Of a DNA stretch of 64,000 nucleotides, positions 1 through 7,108 are shown piece by piece. This DNA is from Chloroflexota bacterium (GTDB taxonomy: Bacteria; Chloroflexota; Chloroflexia; Chloroflexales; Herpetosiphonaceae): contig JAIUOC010000001.1 of NCBI GenBank assembly GCA_020161265.1, positions 620,001 through 684,000 on the forward strand, written 5' to 3'. The notes under the pieces are model-generated. The model did not search any database. It was not told the DNA's origin and saw only the letters and a program-made list of their open reading frames with translations. The translations under genes were made by a program, and so were the position numbers. How positions within the stretch are numbered: position 1 is the stretch's first letter; each line of letters opens with the position of its first letter.

Positions 1-511
1 TATTGCGATTTTCCTGATCAATTGGATAGAGATGAAACTCATCTAGCACTAAGTAACTGCTAATTACAGCCGCCGGATTGATATTCGCGTTTTTGCTGCC
101 AATACCATAGGGAATACCTAAAAAGCTGGCAAGCAATTGGTCGATAGTACAAAATGTAAGTGCCGATTCAAAATGAGGGTCATTAGGCTGATCACCGGTT
201 TGTTTGGCAATTGGCTCACGTTGAAATTCGGCAAATTGCTGACGCAGTTTTTGAGCATAATTGCGATCAATTCGTTGGGCCAAATCGGCATACTCAACAA
301 AAAATTGTTCGGTTAACACGCGGGTTGGGACAGTGTAAATACAACGCAGCGGAAAATCTACCGCTAATTGGCCTGCCAGTTTTTGCACATAAGCCGCCAA
401 AGCTGCCCGAGTTTTCCCAGCACCAGTTGGAGCTTGTAAAATGACATTTTGTTGTTGAGTTAAGCGATTGAAGACACGCTGTTGAAATTGGCGTAAATAG
501 CTTTGCATCAT
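1..511 (-). CDS. cas3: CRISPR-associated helicase Cas3, N-terminal part (runs off left edge)
   Basis: About 170 codons are open from an ATG ATG pair at 511/508 to the window edge. The protein starts directly with the helicase core: a Walker A motif APTGAGKT near residue 33 and a DEAD-box variant LVLDEFHLYP near residue 158, separated by IYTVPTRVL and TFCTIDQLLASFLG, all typical of Cas3 SF2 helicases that unwind and degrade target DNA recruited by Cascade. No HD nuclease domain precedes the helicase, so this is a Cas3' form or carries HD further on. GGAG sits about 8 nt before the start, inside the end of the WYL gene; the WYL stop touches this ATG (TAAATGATG), so the two are translationally coupled. 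Type I is certain if the identification holds; subtype I-D is suggested by the HD-less start and the WYL neighbour (inference). Confidence 0.85.
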   Translation of the reverse strand, partial: MMQSYLRQFQQRVFNRLTQQQNVILQAPTGAGKTRAALAAYVQKLAGQLAVDFPLRCIYTVPTRVLTEQFFVEYADLAQRIDRNYAQKLRQQFAEFQREPIAKQTGDQPNDPHFESALTFCTIDQLLASFLGIPYGIGSKNANINPAAVISSYLVLDEFHLYPIDQENRN

Positions 512-1573
512 TTATTCTCCAAATAATGTGCGGAGAACATCATCATTCGGCATGGCACTTGGACGATTGCCCGATAATTTATAGAGTGTTCGTGCTCGTT
601 CTAGATTGGTAATAATTGCTTGGCGTAATTCACTTGGTTCAAGGACTTCACAATCCGCCCCCCAACCTCGAATCCAAGGGACAATCGGAGTCCAATCATC
701 AATCATAGCTTGCCAAATAAGATTGCCATAATCATCTTCTTGAATTGTTTGTGAAGGGTGCCAACGAGTTTCATAAACACGTTGACGAACCGACTGCTGG
801 AATTTTATAACAATCTTAATTGGCTGATCATCTTGGGAAAACCAAATACCCCAAGCCCCCTCAAATAATTGAATTGGATCAAAGGTTGGATGAATTTCAA
901 AAAGCTCATCTTCAACGACTGGAATCGAAATAATACGTTCAATTTTTCGAGCCCGCAACGCTTGGGCTTGCTCGGAAAATCCCACCACATAGGTTGAGCC
1001 ACCAAGGGCAATCGGCTCAATCATATAAGGATGAAATACTTCATTAAAAGCTTGCGATCCGCGTAGTGGTTGATAACGCCAACTTATTTTGTGCCCTGAT
1101 AGCCAAGCCTCACCAATTTTTTCTAATGCCCGTTGGGGACTGCTTTTGGCTATTGTTAATTCGGCTCGTTGGTGTGCGGTTTGTTGCAGAATATGCTCAC
1201 CTGCAAGTTTAGCAACTCCTCGACTCAGCGTAAGTCCCAGCTTATGCATCACCTCAAGTCCATGCAAGTTCGATTGTTGAAGGTGTTGTTGCATCAAACG
1301 TAGGGCAATCATGGTAATTAGGCTTTCATCACGCGATAGCCGCAGATAGGTCAAATAACTATTATGATCAATATAGATTTGGCGATCATCAGTTTGGCAA
1401 ATTGGAACCCCATCAAGGTCTAATTCCCTTAACCATCGTCGAATGGTAGCCCGATCACAATTAAATATTGCCGCTAATTCTGATTGGCGTATGGGAGTCC
1501 GACGCTCAAGCAGGAATCGCTCTAGCTTACGAACTCCCTCGATCTTGGTATAATCATGGATTTTCTTGGGCAT
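512..1573 (-). CDS. WYL-domain transcriptional regulator of the Cas locus
   Basis: A 353-aa protein with an N-terminal winged helix (about residues 10-60, core QSELAAIFNCDRATIRRWLR) that matches the HTH_11/DeoR type. A WYL domain follows at about 165-235, with GHKISWRYQPLRG, HPYMIEPIAL and STYVVGF, and then a C-terminal WCX-like extension. WYL domains bind nucleotides or nucleic acids and often control CRISPR-Cas and other defence genes. Start ATG 1573 has AGGAG about 9 nt upstream. The stop codon abuts the cas3 start, which makes it part of the Cas operon. In Synechocystis 6803 the WYL protein Sll7009 beside a type I-D locus acts as a negative regulator (established knowledge); a similar role here is inferred. 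Confidence 0.9.
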   Translation of the reverse strand: MPKKIHDYTKIEGVRKLERFLLERRTPIRQSELAAIFNCDRATIRRWLRELDLDGVPICQTDDRQIYIDHNSYLTYLRLSRDESLITMIALRLMQQHLQQSNLHGLEVMHKLGLTLSRGVAKLAGEHILQQTAHQRAELTIAKSSPQRALEKIGEAWLSGHKISWRYQPLRGSQAFNEVFHPYMIEPIALGGSTYVVGFSEQAQALRARKIERIISIPVVEDELFEIHPTFDPIQLFEGAWGIWFSQDDQPIKIVIKFQQSVRQRVYETRWHPSQTIQEDDYGNLIWQAMIDDWTPIVPWIRGWGADCEVLEPSELRQAIITNLERARTLYKLSGNRPSAMPNDDVLRTLFGE

Positions 1574-1634
1574 TTGTTTGATCTCCTGATACGACGGCTA
1601 TAGCTTAGCATGGGCATGGAGAAAAAACAGTAAT

Positions 1635-1853
1635 TTAATGAGGAGCAATTTTAAAAATTGCTAAACGATTGCGTTCATCCTGCCAAAGATAGATCCCATG
1701 ATCTTCAAGGCGTTGTAAATCTTCCATAACCATTTTTGCTGGATAGTTGAGTATGCGGGCAATATCGGCTTGTGTTAGGCCATTGGGTGATTGCTTGAGT
1801 AGCGTGATAATCGCCGTTTCGCGGGTTTTAGAATCGGGGTAGCGTCGAAACAT
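1635..1853 (-). CDS. Small winged-helix DNA-binding protein, first gene of the Cas operon
   Basis: A 72-aa protein consisting only of a winged helix: helix 2/helix 3 region LTQADIARILNYPAKMVMED, then a wing ending NRLAIFKIAPH. It resembles the HTH half of DeoR/WYL-type regulators but has no ligand domain. ATG at 1853 has AGGAG about 9 nt upstream. The WYL gene follows after 61 bp on the same strand, so they are likely co-transcribed. It could be an autorepressor, an anti-activator that heterodimerises with the WYL protein, or a degenerate regulator; nothing in the sequence decides this. The frame has no disruption, and its downstream gap to the WYL gene does not encode a continuation. Confidence 0.7.
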   Translation of the reverse strand: MFRRYPDSKTRETAIITLLKQSPNGLTQADIARILNYPAKMVMEDLQRLEDHGIYLWQDERNRLAIFKIAPH

Positions 1854-1904
1854 TGGTTGTTACTCCTGAAATCATGATTATTTATCGATGACTTCAGGAT
1901 ATCG

Positions 1905-1935
1905 ATGTAATGTTGCAAAACCTGCAACATTACAT
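1905..1935. promoter_or_regulatory. Perfect 13-bp inverted repeat, putative operator of the Cas regulators
   Basis: Left arm ATGTAATGTTGCA (1905-1917), spacer AAACC, right arm TGCAACATTACAT (1923-1935). The arms are exactly complementary. The repeat lies 52 bp upstream of the 72-aa winged-helix gene, in its only possible promoter region. There is no T-run and no gene end here, so it is more like a dimeric regulator site than a terminator. A direct repeat TATCGATG (1883-1890, 1900-1907) and a TCCTGAA/TTCAGGA pair (1864-1870, 1893-1899) lie between it and the start codon. Confidence 0.7.
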
Positions 1936-1985
1936 TACCCAAAAAGTTTTATCTATTTAATATATCCAAAGGGGAATTAAATAAT

Positions 1986-2018
1986 AACGCCGCAGCTTTG
2001 GGGGTTAGCTGCGGCGTT
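1986..2018 (-). terminator. Hairpin downstream of the GH5 gene
   Basis: Stem arms AACGCCGCAGC (1986-1996) and GCTGCGGCGTT (2008-2018) pair perfectly around an 11-nt loop, 8 bp past the GH5 stop. On the minus strand an AT-rich tract follows, but not a long T-run. Confidence 0.7.
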
Positions 2019-2025
2019 GATACAG

Positions 2026-3105
2026 TTATTGATTCAAACCGAGGGCTTCGACCGTCAGCGCATCAATTTCACGCTGACCAGTCAGTTGGTTGACCACGCT
2101 AAATCCACCTGCATAATCCCACATCGTCCAGCCAATGTTAAATTCTTCAAGCACGCTGCGTAGATCATGCAACCACGCCGCTCGATCTTCGGGCTTGCTT
2201 TTGAAGCGATAAACCCCAAATTCGTTGCAGGTCAAACGTACCTGATGCTGTTCGGCCCAAGTCGCCGCTTGGCCAACCCACTCGCGCAGCGTATCAATGT
2301 TCCAGCGCTCGTTACCATAGTTAATTGCAGCATCACGCGCAACGTCGTCATCAATCGTCGCCACAATCGGGGCTAAAACTTCGGGACTCGATGGATAGGG
2401 CAAATATTCGAGATACGGCCAGTAGGGTGCGCCCCAAGTTGCCGCCTGATGGGTAAAGGTATGCGGATCATAACAGTGGAAATTGTAGATAATATTCGGA
2501 TCAGCCAATGGCTCAAGCTCTAACAACTCGGCAATGCTCGACCATTTATGACCAGTTGCAATCAGGGTGTGGTTGGGTGCGCCAGCCCGCATCGCCGCCA
2601 ACAATTCGGCTTGCACAAAGGCCCATTGCTGAGCATCGGTTACAACTGGCTCGTTTAACACTTCTAAAAAGAGCATTTCTGGATCACGCTGGGCCAAGTG
2701 AGTAGCTAAACTTTGCCAAAAGCTAGCAAAGGTTTTGACTAAGCTTGGCGAGCTAAATAAACGTTGCTTAAAATCATCCTCAGGGTGTAAATCGACAATT
2801 ACCGCCAAATCATGAGCCAACATCAAATCGATCACCCGATCAACTTCGGCCAAATAGCTGGGATTCAATTCGGTTGGATTGCTCTCATTCAAGAGTACAA
2901 CGGGGTTAAGCGTGAAGCGCAGATGACTACAACCAAGTTTGGCCAGCAGCGCAATATCGACCTCGGTATTGTACGTGCGCAAATGCTCCAAACTATATTG
3001 GTTGGTATAATCTTGGGCAAACCAATGGCTTAAATTGATGCCACGGGCTAACTTGGCAAACCGTGCATCACTAATCGCCGTTTTTGGGTTCGACAACGTT
3101 GTCAT
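2026..3105 (-). CDS. Glycoside hydrolase family 5 (endo-beta-glucanase/mannanase type)
   Basis: A 359-aa (beta/alpha)8-barrel hydrolase. The GH5 signature is visible: RFTLNP near residue 80, IVDLHPE near 120, LEVLNEPVV with the acid/base Glu near 167, YNFHCYDPHTF near 225, and TCNEFGVYRF with the nucleophile Glu near 300, then WTMWDYAGGF with the substrate-stacking Trp. No signal peptide is visible, so the enzyme is probably cytoplasmic and would act on imported oligosaccharides. ATG 3105 follows GAGGAA at suitable spacing. It is the last gene after the dipeptide-type importer on the same strand, separated from it by a terminator at 3123-3151, so it may have its own promoter. Exact specificity (cellulose, glucomannan, mannan) cannot be read from sequence. 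Confidence 0.88.
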   Translation of the reverse strand: MTTLSNPKTAISDARFAKLARGINLSHWFAQDYTNQYSLEHLRTYNTEVDIALLAKLGCSHLRFTLNPVVLLNESNPTELNPSYLAEVDRVIDLMLAHDLAVIVDLHPEDDFKQRLFSSPSLVKTFASFWQSLATHLAQRDPEMLFLEVLNEPVVTDAQQWAFVQAELLAAMRAGAPNHTLIATGHKWSSIAELLELEPLADPNIIYNFHCYDPHTFTHQAATWGAPYWPYLEYLPYPSSPEVLAPIVATIDDDVARDAAINYGNERWNIDTLREWVGQAATWAEQHQVRLTCNEFGVYRFKSKPEDRAAWLHDLRSVLEEFNIGWTMWDYAGGFSVVNQLTGQREIDALTVEALGLNQ

Positions 3106-3122
3106 GATTATTCCTCACACAA

Positions 3123-3151
3123 AAACACGAAGCAACTAAGGCTTCGTGTTT
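3123..3151 (-). terminator. Intrinsic terminator of the oligosaccharide/peptide importer operon
   Basis: AAACACGAAGC (3123-3133) pairs with GCTTCGTGTTT (3141-3151) around a 7-nt loop. On the minus strand the stem is followed by TTTTTG. It lies 14 bp past the stop of the last ATPase gene. Confidence 0.85.
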
Positions 3152-3165
3152 GCTCAATTAATCAA

Positions 3166-4020
3166 TTAGGCTCCTGCTGCATCTTCGTTCAGGCGCGGGC
3201 GTTTGAAACGCAAGCTATCGGAACGGGGAATTTTCGGCACACTATCGATCAAATTACGGGTATATTCCTGCTTGGGCGCACGGAAAATTTCCTCAACCGT
3301 ATCATATTCGACGACTTTGCCATGGTACATCACAGCAATTTGGTCGCTCATATGCTCGACAACCGCCAAATTATGCGAAATAAACAAATAGGCTAGACCC
3401 AGTTGTTTTTGCAAATCTTGCAGCAAGCGCAAAATCTGCGCCTGAATCGACACATCAAGCGCACTCACGGCTTCATCACAAATCAACAATTTAGGGTTCA
3501 AGGCCAAGGCGCGGGCAATGCCAATCCGCTGTTGCTGACCGCCCGAAAATTCAAATGGAAAAGCATTGGCAGCACCAACATCAAGCCCGACCAACTCCAA
3601 TAATTCATGGACGCGCTTGGTGCGTTCGCGGGCCGTGCCAACATTGTGAATCAACATTGGATCTTCAATGGCACTATGCACGGTCATCATCGGGTTGAGG
3701 CTCGCCAGCGGATCTTGGAAAATCATCTGAATATCGCGGCGTTTGAGTCGTAAAGCTTTGTTGGACAACCCGGTAAAATCAATGCCATCGAAGAAAATTC
3801 GGCCTTTTTCGGGGTCGTACAAGCGAATGATACAGCGCGAAAGTGTCGATTTGCCCGACCCCGATTCACCGACAATCCCCAAGGTTTCGCCAGCATTGAG
3901 CGTAACCGAAACATCTTCGACAGCGGCAAAGCGGCTTTTATCGCGCATAAAATATTTGGAAACGCCCTCGACTTTGAGCAAGGGCTGGCCTGAATTAGGC
4001 GTGGATTGATTGAGCGACAT
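3166..4020 (-). CDS. Peptide/oligosaccharide ABC transporter ATP-binding protein (DppF/OppF type)
   Basis: A 284-aa ABC ATPase that energises import with its DppD-type partner. Walker [10 protein letters not shown] is near residue 52, Q-loop IFQDPLASLNP near 110, signature FSGGQQQRIGIARAL near 160, Walker B LLICDEAVSALDVS near 180 and H-loop FISHNLAVV near 212. The C-terminus is short and lacks the Cys-rich extension seen in its partner. ATG 4020 has an almost perfect Shine-Dalgarno GGAGGTGATG and overlaps the end of the dppD-type gene by 26 nt, so translation is coupled. It is the last gene of a five-gene operon. Confidence 0.93.
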   Translation of the reverse strand: MSLNQSTPNSGQPLLKVEGVSKYFMRDKSRFAAVEDVSVTLNAGETLGIVGESGSGKSTLSRCIIRLYDPEKGRIFFDGIDFTGLSNKALRLKRRDIQMIFQDPLASLNPMMTVHSAIEDPMLIHNVGTARERTKRVHELLELVGLDVGAANAFPFEFSGGQQQRIGIARALALNPKLLICDEAVSALDVSIQAQILRLLQDLQKQLGLAYLFISHNLAVVEHMSDQIAVMYHGKVVEYDTVEEIFRAPKQEYTRNLIDSVPKIPRSDSLRFKRPRLNEDAAGA

Positions 4021-5038
4021 TGAGCATCACCTCCGCTGCTGCATCATCACCTTGTTGGGCAGCCTTGACCACGGTATCAGCGTGGAAACAAGCCACCAGG
4101 TGATTGGGTTCGACCGTAGTTAATTCGGGCTTGCGTTCTTGGCAAACGCTGCTTTTGAAACGGCAGCGTGGCGCAAATGGGCAAGCTTTATGCACTTTTA
4201 AGGCACTTGGCGGGTTACCAGGAATCGGCTGGATGGCAGTTTTGCCGTGGCCAATTTCCATGGTGCTGTTGAGCAAACCCAAAGCATAGGGATGCGCTGT
4301 GTGCTCAACCAAACGATCAACACTGGTCATTTCGACAATTTCGCCAGCATACATCACCGCCAAATTATCGCAATAGTTGGTGGCCACGCCCAAATCGTGG
4401 GTAATAATAATCATGGCCATGCCCGTTTCGTCCTGCAACGATTCGAGTAGATCAAGCACTTGAGCTTGCACCGTTACGTCAAGTGCGGTGGTTGGCTCAT
4501 CGGCAATCAGCAATTTGGGTTTGAGCGCCAGCGCCAGTGCAATCATCACCCGTTGGCGCATGCCACCAGAAAATTGATAGGGATAATCGTTGAGCCGCTT
4601 GGCAGGCTGGGGAATCCCAACCCGATCAAGCAACTCAATCGCCCGTTCTTTGGCTTCGGCTGCCGAGTAAATTTTGCGCATGCGCATACTTTCGGTAATC
4701 TGCGCCCCAATTTTCATAATTGGGTTGAGGCTGGTCATGGGGTCTTGAAAGATCACCGCAATATCACGACCGCGCACATCTTGCAGCTCACGCGGAGCCA
4801 TTTTGACCAAATCAACCCCGTTGAAGACTGCCGAGCCACCGACTACGCGGCCAGTCCGGCCAATCAAACCAAGCAACGAAAGCATCGTCACCGATTTGCC
4901 CGAGCCAGATTCACCGACGATCCCGAGGCTTTGGCCTGCTTCAAGCGTAAAATTAACCCCGTTGACTGCATGCACCACGCCACCAGGCCGCTTGAACTCG
5001 ACTTTGAGATCCTTGACTTCCAATAATGGCGCACCCAT
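3995..5038 (-). CDS. Peptide/oligosaccharide ABC transporter ATP-binding protein (DppD/OppD type)
   Basis: A 347-aa ABC ATPase. It has Walker [10 protein letters not shown] near residue 46, Q-loop [11 protein letters not shown], signature [15 protein letters not shown], Walker [15 protein letters not shown] and H-loop IITHDLGV. The C-terminal oligopeptide extension carries four cysteines in CPFAPRC-x4-SVC-x22-C spacing, the position where Opp/Dpp ATPases bind a 4Fe-4S cluster. I take ATG 5038 (MGAPLLEV) as start: it overlaps the stop of the upstream permease by one base (TAATG), while the longer upstream reading would sit inside that gene. Confidence 0.93.
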   Translation of the reverse strand: MGAPLLEVKDLKVEFKRPGGVVHAVNGVNFTLEAGQSLGIVGESGSGKSVTMLSLLGLIGRTGRVVGGSAVFNGVDLVKMAPRELQDVRGRDIAVIFQDPMTSLNPIMKIGAQITESMRMRKIYSAAEAKERAIELLDRVGIPQPAKRLNDYPYQFSGGMRQRVMIALALALKPKLLIADEPTTALDVTVQAQVLDLLESLQDETGMAMIIITHDLGVATNYCDNLAVMYAGEIVEMTSVDRLVEHTAHPYALGLLNSTMEIGHGKTAIQPIPGNPPSALKVHKACPFAPRCRFKSSVCQERKPELTTVEPNHLVACFHADTVVKAAQQGDDAAAEVMLNVAQSIHA

Positions 5039-5931
5039 TAGCGTTCCCCTTTCGTGTTGAAGATTTCTTGCAAGCCATCGCCAAACCAAGTAAAGGCTAA
5101 TAGCGTGATGCTAAACAAAAGGGTTGGCCAAACGGCTAAGTGCGGGAAGCCGCGCATTTTGCTAATCCCCAAGTTAATCAAGTTGCCCCACGATGGCTCT
5201 GGTGGTCGAATCCCAACCCCAATTACCGAAAGCCCAGCCTCGGCAACCATGGCATAGGGAATCCCAAAGCTCAGCGCCACCGCGATTGGGCCAAGAATGT
5301 TGGGCAACACATATTTGGTAATAATGTGCCATTCGCTTGCCCCCAGCGTGCGGGCAGCTTGCACATATTCCTGATTTTTCAACGAAAGCACTTGGCCGCG
5401 AATCAACCGCGCATAGCCCGCCCAGTTGGTAATCGCCAAAGCAATCACAATCGTGGTTACTTTTTGGCCGAGCGTCGTTGCCAAAATAATCGCTAACAAG
5501 GTCGAAGGAAACGAATTGAAAATCTCAACTAAGCGCATCAAAAAGGTGTCGGTTAAGCCACCGCGCATCCCTGAGACCGAGCCAATTGCTGCTCCGATAA
5601 TTAAGGATAGAATCGATGTACCCAAACCAACGATTGCCGCAGTTCGCACCGCATAAATAATTCGACTCAACTGATCACGGCCAACATCATCAGTTCCAAA
5701 CCAATGGGCGCTGGAAGGCTTTTGCCATGTTTCGGCCAAATTCTGATCGTTATAGTGATACGGTGCAATCACAGGGGCAAAGATGGCTAGGATGACAAAG
5801 ATGATGACCAAAACTAAGCCAACCAAGGCCATTGCATTACGGCGATAGCGCCGCCAAAACACCTTGAGCAGCGATTCCGCCACCGGAAGCTCCTCTTGGG
5901 CTGTAGGTTGTGAAAGCTGATTAACTGCCAT
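5038..5931 (-). CDS. Peptide/oligosaccharide ABC transporter permease (DppC type)
   Basis: A 297-aa inner-membrane permease. It has an N-terminal OppC_N segment with one membrane span (about 32-54, ALVGLVLVIIFVILAIFAPV), the WFGTDDVGRDQLSR motif that precedes the core, five further spans, and the EAA loop EYVQAARTLGASEWHIITKYVLPNILG near residues 185-212 that docks onto the ATPases. ATG 5931 has AAGGAG about 11 nt upstream. It forms the translocation channel with the DppB-type permease encoded 42 bp upstream. Confidence 0.93.
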   Translation of the reverse strand: MAVNQLSQPTAQEELPVAESLLKVFWRRYRRNAMALVGLVLVIIFVILAIFAPVIAPYHYNDQNLAETWQKPSSAHWFGTDDVGRDQLSRIIYAVRTAAIVGLGTSILSLIIGAAIGSVSGMRGGLTDTFLMRLVEIFNSFPSTLLAIILATTLGQKVTTIVIALAITNWAGYARLIRGQVLSLKNQEYVQAARTLGASEWHIITKYVLPNILGPIAVALSFGIPYAMVAEAGLSVIGVGIRPPEPSWGNLINLGISKMRGFPHLAVWPTLLFSITLLAFTWFGDGLQEIFNTKGER

Positions 5932-5973
5932 GATACAAGCTCTCCTTTGAGACTAGAGCGTGGAACAACCAAA

Positions 5974-6960
5974 TTAGGCTTCGAGCTTAATCCGCGGATC
6001 AAGGATGCTATAGAGGATGTCGGCTAATAAGTTGGCCAACATAACCCCAAGGGCCAAAATAACCGTGCTGGTGATTACCAAGGGGTAATCGCGTGCGCCC
6101 AGCGCGGTGGCAAACAATTGGCCAATCCCTGGAATCCGAAAAATATTTTCAATCCAGACTGAGCCGACCAAGGCATAGGCAATTTGCGGCGCAGTGGTTG
6201 TTACCACAGGAATCAAGGAGTTACGAAGGGCATGGCGCATAATCACCAAGCGTTCGGAGATGCCTTTTGAGCGAGCAGTACGAATAAATTCTTGGCTCAT
6301 GGTTTCGGCAACTTGGTTGCGAGTAAAGCGGGCAATCCCAGCAATTGGCCCTAGTGCCAAGGTTAGCACTGGCAAAATTAATTGCTTGAAGGTTGGCACG
6401 GGTGTGGCCCAACCACCATTTGGCAGTACATTCCAAACTTGCCCAGCAAAAATCAGAATCAGCACAATTGCCAAAACATATACGGGCACAACTTGGCCGA
6501 TCATCGAAAAGCCGGTCACGATATAGTCAATCCAAGTATTGCGGCGAAAACCAGCAATTACCCCGAGCGGAATACCTACAATCAAGGCGAGGCCAATCCC
6601 GAGGAAGACGATTAACAAGGTTCGCGGCAAACGTTCGCGTACCATATCTTGAATTAAGATGCTTGGGCTTTGAAACGAGGGGCCAAAATCGAAGGTAACC
6701 GCATTTTTGGTGTAGGTCCAAATTTGCATATACAGTGGTTTATCGAGGCCATAGCGTTCATCGAAGAGCGCCTTTTGAATTTTGAAGGTCTCGCTGTTGC
6801 TATTTGCCAGCGTGGTCATTGCGGCCACCGCTCGCTGGACATCCATAAAATTGCCTGGAGCTTTGGCAAGCAGCGTATAGGAGATGGCAATAATCACCAC
6901 CAGCGAAACTGCCATCATCGCCAAGCGTTTGATTAAGAAGAAGATAAAATTGACGCGCAT
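5974..6960 (-). CDS. Peptide/oligosaccharide ABC transporter permease (DppB type)
   Basis: A 328-aa permease with a first span near residues 7-30. A long extracytoplasmic loop contains RYGLDKPLYMQIWTYTKNA, and the EAA loop EFIRTARSKGISERLVIMRHALRNSL is near 225-250. It ends DILYSILDPRIKLEA, typical of DppB (DPR motif). I prefer ATG 6960 (MRVNFIFFLIKR) with GGTAGGG just upstream over a TTG nine codons earlier. A 148-bp gap with a strong palindrome separates it from the binding-protein gene, so receptor and permease levels may differ. Confidence 0.92.
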   Translation of the reverse strand: MRVNFIFFLIKRLAMMAVSLVVIIAISYTLLAKAPGNFMDVQRAVAAMTTLANSNSETFKIQKALFDERYGLDKPLYMQIWTYTKNAVTFDFGPSFQSPSILIQDMVRERLPRTLLIVFLGIGLALIVGIPLGVIAGFRRNTWIDYIVTGFSMIGQVVPVYVLAIVLILIFAGQVWNVLPNGGWATPVPTFKQLILPVLTLALGPIAGIARFTRNQVAETMSQEFIRTARSKGISERLVIMRHALRNSLIPVVTTTAPQIAYALVGSVWIENIFRIPGIGQLFATALGARDYPLVITSTVILALGVMLANLLADILYSILDPRIKLEA

Positions 6961-7072
6961 AACGACCCTACCATTACTAAATGACAAGTATCAACAGTGC
7001 ATTCCATCATGGCAGAGCCGGCGATCAAAGCGTGCAGCCGTATGTCAGTCAGAATGCGGGCAGTGGGGCAAC

Positions 7073-7098
7073 TGGCGGGCGTTGATCAACGCCCGCCA
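7073..7098 (-). terminator. Strong palindromic hairpin between binding protein and permease genes
   Basis: TGGCGGGC (7073-7080), GTTGATCAAC, GCCCGCCA (7091-7098) forms one continuous 26-bp perfect palindrome 10 bp past the binding-protein stop. No T-run follows on the minus strand, so it more likely stabilises the upstream mRNA or terminates partially than stops all transcription. Confidence 0.6.
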
Positions 7099-7108
7099 CT
7101 GGCCAAAC

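Noticed and set aside
4460-5026. Long plus-strand open frame (188 codons) in the importer operon
   Set aside because: It lies antisense inside the DppD-type ATPase gene and encodes a His/Arg/Asn-rich sequence without any family match.
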